This document shows, piece after piece, positions 59,801 through 64,000 of a stretch of 64,000 nucleotides of DNA. A program made the position numbers and the translations under genes. The notes beneath the pieces are model-generated. The model had not been told where the DNA came from, did no database searches, and saw only the letters and a list, made by a program, of their open reading frames with translations. This stretch comes from Siphlonurus alternatus (Eukaryota > Arthropoda > Insecta > Ephemeroptera > Siphlonuridae), in the NCBI GenBank assembly GCA_949825025.1, contig OX463787.1, forward strand, positions 930,001-994,000, read 5' to 3'. The first letter of the stretch is position 1. Each line of letters begins with the position of its first letter.

Positions 59801-62800
59801 TTTATTTAACTCAGAAATTTAGTTTAAGAAACGCATATTATTTAACACTAGTTAATACTTAACCTATGGACAATTCAATTTCATAAAATAATGTAGTAAA
59901 TAATAAAAATAAGAGAAAAACATACGTAATGCTATAATTTTGGACAGTTTCAACGAGAGGTGTATTGTAGAATAAAGAAAGTTTTACAAGACCGTGTAAA
60001 TAGATATCTACTGTAAGCATTTAAAACATTTTAGCATATCTTAAAAAAAATACACTTAAGGGTAAGGTAACGCCACCAATGTTAAAAAAAAGTCCCTCAC
60101 ACAAAAATTATGAAAAAAATTTAAAATGTTATCCTCTACATCCCCTATCAGTAGTTAAAATATCAGGCATACAAATACGATCTAGCTTTTGAGTTAAGAA
60201 TTTTTAAAGTTGACTAATTTAACATGGAGAAATGGAACTCCCATGTTAAATTAGTCAACTTTAAAAATTCATAACTCAAAAACTAGATCGTATTTATATA
60301 CCTGATATTTTATCTACTGATAGGGGGTGTAGAGGAGAAAATTTTAAATTTTTTTCAGAAATTTTGTGTGAGGGATTTTTTTTAACTTTGGTGGCGTTAC
60401 CTTACCCTTAAATTATCTACGTTTCTTGGCAGAATCTTAATTCAAAATTAATTCATTTTTTAATACAATAGCCTACAGAAGGAAAAATAATTTATAAAAA
60501 ATAGAGATACAAAGAATTCTAATAATTAGAGTACTTTTGATATTTATTTAAATGAAATTATAAATAGGAGGTAAAATTTTTATCTTGGCAAAATATAACA
60601 CTATGAAATATTCAACTGATTAGCTTAATTTAATGTTAAAAGTTAGCAATGTAAACAAAACTTTAAACACAGTTTTACTTCAATTAGTAAAAAAAAATGC
60701 AGTTTTTGTTGTTCTGTTAAAATACGAGAATAATCTGTTGTAGTTTTTGTAAATGAAAATTTTCATTAATTTTGACAAGCAACAACTATCAAGTTAACAT
60801 GAAAAAAATATTGCAGGAATAAGTTATTCTAGTCTCATTTTTTCACATTTATTTTTTTTTTAGGATATTTTCAAACAATGGAAATCCTGCTTGATTTTTT
60901 TTCTTTATGAAATGAATAGAGGGTACCAAGTTTTTCTCTGATGTTTTCGTATTTTTTTGGAATTCAGGAACTCTTTTTAAATAATTATTGACAGGGAGAG
61001 GCATCACTTCCTAATAAAAAAAAAAAAAATCTAAAGAGGGCATGAGATCAAACTCAACCACGGCAAAACTTTTTAGAAATCGTCGCCTCAGAATGCAAGA
61101 ACAAAAAAATATGATAGAAATTTGACCCTTATGTTATAGTGAGATAAGGTTTAGAGTTGCATCATTTTTTTTTTTGTAGTTATGTGATTTGCATTCTGAT
61201 GAGATGACGAAATACATCCTGACGTCTAAAAAATCTAAAAAAAAATCAGGGTAACATAATTTGATGCCCTCTATTCATTTCTGCAGTAAAAAAAAATCAG
61301 GTTAAGTGTTTAATTAAGGATAAAATACCTCCAGGGGGTGTGGCTGAACTTTTAATCGTGTTTTAAAAATAGTTCTGTAACTGAAAAACAAAAATGTGAA
61401 CAAATTCCGAGTATTTTATTCTTTTATTCATTTACCGGAATGCAACTTTTTTTTCCATGCTCTGTTTTTTTTTCGATAATTAATAATATTTAATGAGAAA
61501 AACAATATTTTAACAGAACTGTAATAATGTTACGCTTTAAAATTACAAAATCTTGATACACTACTAGCAAGACTAGCACAAAGAACATTGAATAAATCTC
61601 GTATGTAGCGGCAAATATTTAAACCTATAATCATGCACAATGAAAACATTAGAAAGATATTAGAGACATATGTGCTTTCGGAATTAAAAAAGTTAGTAAG
61701 AATATAAAACAAAATTAAATGGGGCAAAAATATATATCAAATTGTAATCTTTTAGTATCAAAATGCATGTGCAAATAATTCAAAATCATATGCATACATT
61801 ACAAGTTAAATATTTGCCATGCAAATTAAGCTTTTCAAAATAAAAATAAATTATGATAAAATTTTTAAAACAAAAGATTTCATAAGTAGGTAAATGTGGA
61901 AAAAATAAGTAAGGGGTTCTTAACTTTCACCCAATTTTTGACAAAAAAAATTTGCAGAAAGACAATCTAAAATGTATTTTTTCAAAAATTACTTTAATCT
62001 TTGAAAACTATAATATCAACTGAAAAATCAGAAACCACCACACATTTCCACAATTTTTGATAACAATCTTTTGTTTTAAGAAATAAAAATAAAATCCTCT
62101 TTAGTGTTGTAACTAGTTTAAGGATAAAAAATAAAAACTAAACTACGAACATAAATAAATAAAAAAAGGGCATCCGAAAGACTTTTTGTTTTTAATTACC
62201 GTCTAGACGAGGCAATAGTCGGGGATCATAAGAGAAACATGGAAATAAAATCAATAAGTGTTTGAGAAGAGAAATTGTTCTTTTGTAAGGAGCGTGGAAG
62301 CAGTTTTTGTACCATCTCACTTTTGATATTAATGCAAATTATACCGTGGAGACAAATGCAGTTGTGAAATCTGATAGATTTTACCTTCAAAAGTGAGTGA
62401 AAGTGCTTGATTGTATAGAGAGCTATAGAAGAAGGGAGATTTTCAAGGTGGTTTTATGATGTTAAGGTAGAGATAATGTTGATCAGCTGTTTTTTTTAGC
62501 TCCATTTGATTAACATGTAAACCTTGGCAAATTCACAAAAATCTGAATTTTTTTTAGAGGCAGATATTAGTGCCTAAAAGCCATAGAAAAAATTCAAAAA
62601 AAAGTTTTTAGTTTGTCTCTCCATGGGAAAGCCCTATGCTGAAAATTAAATAAATTAATTTAAAAAAATCGTCTTGTTAAATTGTTTTTAAACTTTTTAA
62701 TTTTCTATGACTTTTAGGCACAAATATCTTCGTCTTAAAAAAATTTCAGAATTTTTGTGAATTTGCTAAGGTTTAGATGTTAATCAAATGGAGCTAAAAT

Positions 62801-64000
62801 AACAGCTGATCAACATTATCTCCACCTTAAAATACATGTAGTTGGACACTGTAGCTTGAAAAAAATATACATAAAACCTTTTTCAATATCAACAATAAGC
62901 AATTTTTTATGAGAAAATGATCATGATTACCATATGATACAAATATGTAGTACTGTAAAATGAAGATATGACTTTTCTACTGTTCAGTGACTTTACTTTC
63001 AATTCAATAATCAAATAAATTATTGTATAGGCACTTTTTGTTTATTTATCAGATTTTTTATTGAGCATTTACAAGCAAAAATATTACTTTATTAGAGTAA
63101 TTTGTTCTAAAAAATAATAATAATAATAAAAACATTTCAATTATTGTGTCCATTTTAAGAATGCCACGCCCTAATTTATTTCATCCAGTAAATTCAGCAA
63201 CTCTCTTTTTAATTATTAACCACTTCCACCCTCCTTCTAAACAGTAGCTACAGGGACTGTCTAACGAGAGTAGCGAAACTTGACCCACCTTCTCTGCACA
63301 GAATCGCACGACGTTGCAAAGTTCCGTCACCACCAGGTCCACACACTTCAAGCTTGGCTCCTTCAGGCGGGTGATCTGCTTCTTCACAATGGCCTCGAAA
63401 GCCATGTCGGGGGTGAAGAGACCCACTCGGATTCCTGGAACACGGCAGTTAACATTCGGTCAAAATTACTGGTGGAGAACCTAGTGCTAAACTACACCGT
63501 CAAACGAGGATTGTGGTATAATTCAAAATTGTTTAATCTTTTTAAAAAATACAATACATGATTATCATTGTGAAATCATGAAAATGTTCTAACAGCAACC
63601 ACAGTTAAAATTTACAGAATTGACAACACCGTAATTAATTGCCACATGTCTTTAGACAAGTTTTAAAAAATGTATCAACTTCATAAATGATGATCTTTAA
63701 TAAACTTTGTTGTTTTTGACATTCTTACGATGCTATAAGTATTGTCGTATCCTTGTTTAAAACACCCAACATTTCTGTGCACGGACCCATCCATTGCAAT
63801 ATTCCTCAATATTAAAATACAGCAGCTTTTAGTGTCATGTTTGTATGATACCAGAATTTAAGTCAAAGTTGCAGCCACATTTTCATGACGGTACCCACCG
63901 TGTATGTTACGAATGGCGAAGGCGATCTCTCTACGAAGCTCCTTCTCGTCGAACTCCATCTTGACTATCTCGAAGGGAAACCTCTCGTGGAACAGACGGT
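43483..64000 (-). CDS. shi: Dynamin (shibire-type), 3' ten exons; N-terminus off the window
   Basis: Exons on the minus strand: 64000-63899 (open at the right edge), 63434-63289, 58954-58797, 55918-55750, 55177-55055, 54324-54205, 47698-47492, 46994-46822, 46286-46068, 43633-43483. These give 521 complete residues in one frame. Domains: end of the stalk ([24 protein letters not shown]-type [29 protein letters not shown]); PH domain ([16 protein letters not shown] to [14 protein letters not shown]); GED ([20 protein letters not shown] to [14 protein letters not shown]); Pro-rich tail ([20 protein letters not shown]) with SH3-ligand motifs. Family knowledge: a GTPase that pinches off endocytic vesicles; PH binds phosphoinositides and GED stimulates self-assembly. 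The GTPase domain and part of the stalk, about 345 residues, are not in the window. The tail resembles the Drosophila shibire short tail. Introns reach 6.5 kb and hold many MITEs. Confidence 0.95.
44731..44812. mobile_element. F-family hairpin, copy 3
   Basis: Inverted repeat (GAAGGTTCAGTAGCCAGTCC against GAACTGGCTACTGAAATTTT) with the same loop. It lies in the last dynamin intron of the window. Confidence 0.78.
46068..46286 (-). CDS. shi: Dynamin exon, proline-rich domain
   Basis: 219 nt after a CTTGCAG acceptor. It encodes a Pro/Gly-rich tail including [20 protein letters not shown], then [15 protein letters not shown]. The PxxP and arginine pattern fits SH3-domain ligands (amphiphysin, endophilin and others by family knowledge). 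Confidence 0.93.
46444..46795. mobile_element. H-family MITE, copy
   Basis: Left end TTAAGGTTGAGATAACACGG, right end TTACCTTCCCCTCAAGG; inner TTCTCCTCTACATCCCCTAT. It occupies most of a 535 bp dynamin intron and ends 26 nt from the upstream donor. Confidence 0.82.
46822..46994 (-). CDS. shi: Dynamin exon, end of GED
   Basis: 173 nt. It encodes [20 protein letters not shown], then [26 protein letters not shown] is shared with insect dynamins. An H-family MITE ends 26 nt from the donor. Confidence 0.95.
47068..47452. mobile_element. G-family MITE, copy 4
   Basis: 385 bp palindrome with TTAAGGTACAGATAACACCG and CGTGTTATCTTACCCTTA ends. It fills most of a 497 bp dynamin intron and ends 39 nt from the GED exon donor. 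Confidence 0.83.
47492..47698 (-). CDS. shi: Dynamin exon, GED
   Basis: 207 nt in frame after a GTCCAG acceptor. It encodes [20 protein letters not shown], then [20 protein letters not shown] and [13 protein letters not shown], the GTPase effector domain. Confidence 0.96.
47921..48040. mobile_element. R-family MITE, intact copy
   Basis: 120 bp. Ends TACACACGTTGCCTTGGAAA and TTTCCAAGGCGACGAGTGTA; inner GCCTTGTTGATCAACATG and CATGGTGATTAACAAGGC. Confidence 0.82.
48951..49115. other. GC-richer unexplained segment in the long dynamin intron
   Basis: About 165 bp stands out from AT-rich intron (GAGGCCATCCAAGCCGTCTG, CATGCTCCGGACACC). On the minus strand it offers CATTCTAG followed by GTGTCCGG, an acceptor-like site, but no conserved peptide. 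It may be an alternative exon, a transposon scrap or a small RNA gene. Confidence 0.3.
50019..50334. mobile_element. A-family MITE, copy 7
   Basis: Ends AATGGAGCATCGACCTCAA and TTGAGGTCGATACTCCATT, loop in the GGCGTCAAGTCCTATC orientation, two CRE-like sites. Long dynamin intron. Confidence 0.87.
50559..50955. mobile_element. B-family MITE expanded by (AAAT)n
   Basis: Left end ATGGACAACCAGCATGAAAT, right end TTGTCATGCAGTTTTCCAT, core GCGGCCACGCCCCTTGG. An (AAAT)n run of about 64 nt at 50779-50842 and A tracts lengthen the right arm. Confidence 0.75.
52488..52809. mobile_element. A-family MITE, copy 8
   Basis: 322 bp. Ends AATGGAGTATCGACCTCAAT and ATTGAGGTCGATACTCCATT form an exact terminal match of 20 nt; core GGCGGCAAGTCCTATC between TGACGTCAC sites. 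Long dynamin intron. Confidence 0.9.
53119..53199. mobile_element. F-family hairpin, copy 4
   Basis: GAAGGTTCAGTAGTCAGTTC against GGACTGGCTACTGTGAACCT, with the loop GACGACGAGCTGG. Long dynamin intron. Confidence 0.78.
54205..54324 (-). CDS. shi: Dynamin exon, end of PH domain
   Basis: 120 nt in frame. It encodes [20 protein letters not shown], then [20 protein letters not shown], the last PH helix and the linker to the GED. Confidence 0.95.
54442..54743. mobile_element. F-family hairpins in triplicate (114 bp period)
   Basis: Three hairpins at 54442-54522, 54556-54636 and 54670-54743, separated by an identical spacer (CAATTCCTTCCATGGATAAC, then AAAGAAAGAGTCA). The third lacks part of its right arm. 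Dynamin intron after the PH-domain exon ending at 55055. Confidence 0.88.
54864..55018 (+). repeat. Dispersed repeat Z, copy 3
   Basis: GATTCATTATCAAAAGA, GAAGATGTTTTCAAATTAAT and TTTTCTAACATGGTGGAG match 1-113 and 1522-1681. Confidence 0.6.
55055..55177 (-). CDS. shi: Dynamin exon, PH domain
   Basis: 123 nt in frame. It encodes [20 protein letters not shown], then [20 protein letters not shown], the middle of the PH domain. Confidence 0.95.
55750..55918 (-). CDS. shi: Dynamin exon, start of PH domain
   Basis: 169 nt after a CCACCAG acceptor. It encodes [20 protein letters not shown], then [20 protein letters not shown] and [16 protein letters not shown]. The LGNQVIRKG and [10 protein letters not shown] blocks match insect dynamin. 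Confidence 0.95.
56010..56480 (+). repeat. Tandem repeat of about 110 bp units in a dynamin intron
   Basis: TAGTGTGGCTACTACCCTAA, AGGGTGGCTGGTACCCTAGC and GTGATAGGAGGCAGTAATAC recur about four times with decay toward the right. Confidence 0.85.
56552..56896. mobile_element. P-family MITE, copy 2
   Basis: Ends GTACACCCAATGCCAAATCT and AGATTTGACATTGTGTGTAC; inner CTTGTAACAGCCAC and GGCTGTTACAATC. Longer than copy 1 because of an AT-rich centre. Confidence 0.8.
57854..57996. mobile_element. Q-type MITE, single copy
   Basis: 143 bp. Ends AAGGGGCATTCACAAAGCCT and AGACTTTGTGAATGCCCCTT; inner TTAAGGCCACAATTAAGGCT and GAGCCTTAAATGTGGCCTTA. The flanks (ATA and ATA) are a possible duplication. Confidence 0.78.
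58797..58954 (-). CDS. shi: Dynamin exon, end of stalk
   Basis: 158 nt. It encodes [20 protein letters not shown], then [20 protein letters not shown], the most conserved block before the PH domain. Confidence 0.96.
59137..59474. mobile_element. G-family MITE, copy 5 (left end shortened)
   Basis: Inner TTTTGAGAGGCAGATATT and right end CAGCTGTTCGGCGTTATCTC, TACCTTAA. The outer left arm is truncated. Confidence 0.75.
60057..60411. mobile_element. H-family MITE, copy
   Basis: 355 bp near-perfect palindrome with ends TTAAGGGTAAGGTAACGCCA and TGGCGTTACCTTACCCTTAA. Best-preserved member of the family. Confidence 0.88.
60880..61310. mobile_element. Degraded A/B-type MITE carrying a nested U element
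   Basis: The left half has ATGAATAGAGGGTACCAAG and TTTTTAAATAATTATTGACA; the right half has CAGGGTAACATAATTTGATG and TTCATTTCTGCAGT. The tRNA-like GATCAAACTCAACCACGG and the U-family element lie in the middle. Confidence 0.6.
61088..61199. mobile_element. U-family mini element, copy 2
   Basis: 112 bp. Arms TCAGAATGCAAG and GATTTGCATTCTGA; the centre CCCTTATGTTATAGTGAGAT matches 10210-10319. Confidence 0.75.
62463..62830. mobile_element. G-family MITE, copy 6
   Basis: Ends TTAAGGTAGAGATAATGTTG and CAACATTATCTCCACCTTAA are complementary with one mismatch; inner GGCAGATATTAGTGCCTAAA. Confidence 0.85.
63289..63434 (-). CDS. shi: Dynamin exon, stalk
   Basis: 146 nt. It encodes [20 protein letters not shown], then [13 protein letters not shown] sequence ([16 protein letters not shown]), a standard dynamin stalk segment. 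Confidence 0.95.
63899..64000 (-). CDS. shi: Dynamin exon, stalk (partial at window edge)
   Basis: Runs off the right edge. Its visible part encodes [20 protein letters not shown], then [13 protein letters not shown], closely matching [20 protein letters not shown] of human dynamin. The donor is GTGGGT. Confidence 0.94.

Overview
This is a eukaryotic nuclear window: AT-rich, intron-rich and crowded with short inverted-repeat transposons. The C-terminal tail of its dynamin resembles insect dynamin (shibire) more than the vertebrate tails, so an insect with a MITE-rich genome is the best guess. The order is not determined (a hemipteran is only a guess). There is no sign of a bacterial operon, CRISPR array or plasmid. 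All exon models were read by hand from splice signals, reading frame and remembered family sequences; no alignment or RNA evidence was available.

Three conserved protein-coding genes are present. (1) DCAF13 (Sof1-like WD40 protein of the small-subunit processome) is complete on the minus strand: nine exons between 10842 and 1289, 448 residues. (2) FBXL6 (F-box/leucine-rich-repeat protein) is complete on the plus strand: ten coding exons between 12387 and 26278, 703 residues. The DCAF13 and FBXL6 start codons lie head to head, 1.5 kb apart. (3) Dynamin (shibire) lies on the minus strand, with its last ten exons between 64000 and 43483. They encode the end of the stalk, the PH domain, the GED and the proline-rich tail (521 residues). 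Roughly the first 345 residues, including the GTPase domain, are beyond the right edge. FBXL6 and dynamin converge across a 17 kb gene-free interval (26279-43482). The three genes have no known common pathway: ribosome biogenesis, ubiquitin ligation and membrane fission.

The rest is mainly transposon-derived. At least a dozen families of short palindromic (MITE-like) elements recur in introns and intergenic DNA. Several share a core with TGACGTCA palindromes but have different ends. Larger structures are: a 2.8 kb element with about 0.3 kb inverted ends enclosing twelve 165/166 bp satellite monomers (6625-9427); a 1.6 kb element bounded by arrays of a 12 bp palindrome (33436-35027); two 0.41 kb near-perfect fold-backs with TTAA flanks; a 260 bp MITE with a TTA duplication; SINE-like pieces derived from 5S rRNA and tRNA; and 3' ends of non-LTR retrotransposons. 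MITE ends often lie within about 50 nt of splice sites. I found no convincing new multi-gene system; the novel material is the repeat architecture, and the satellite-filled inverted-repeat element is the strongest candidate.
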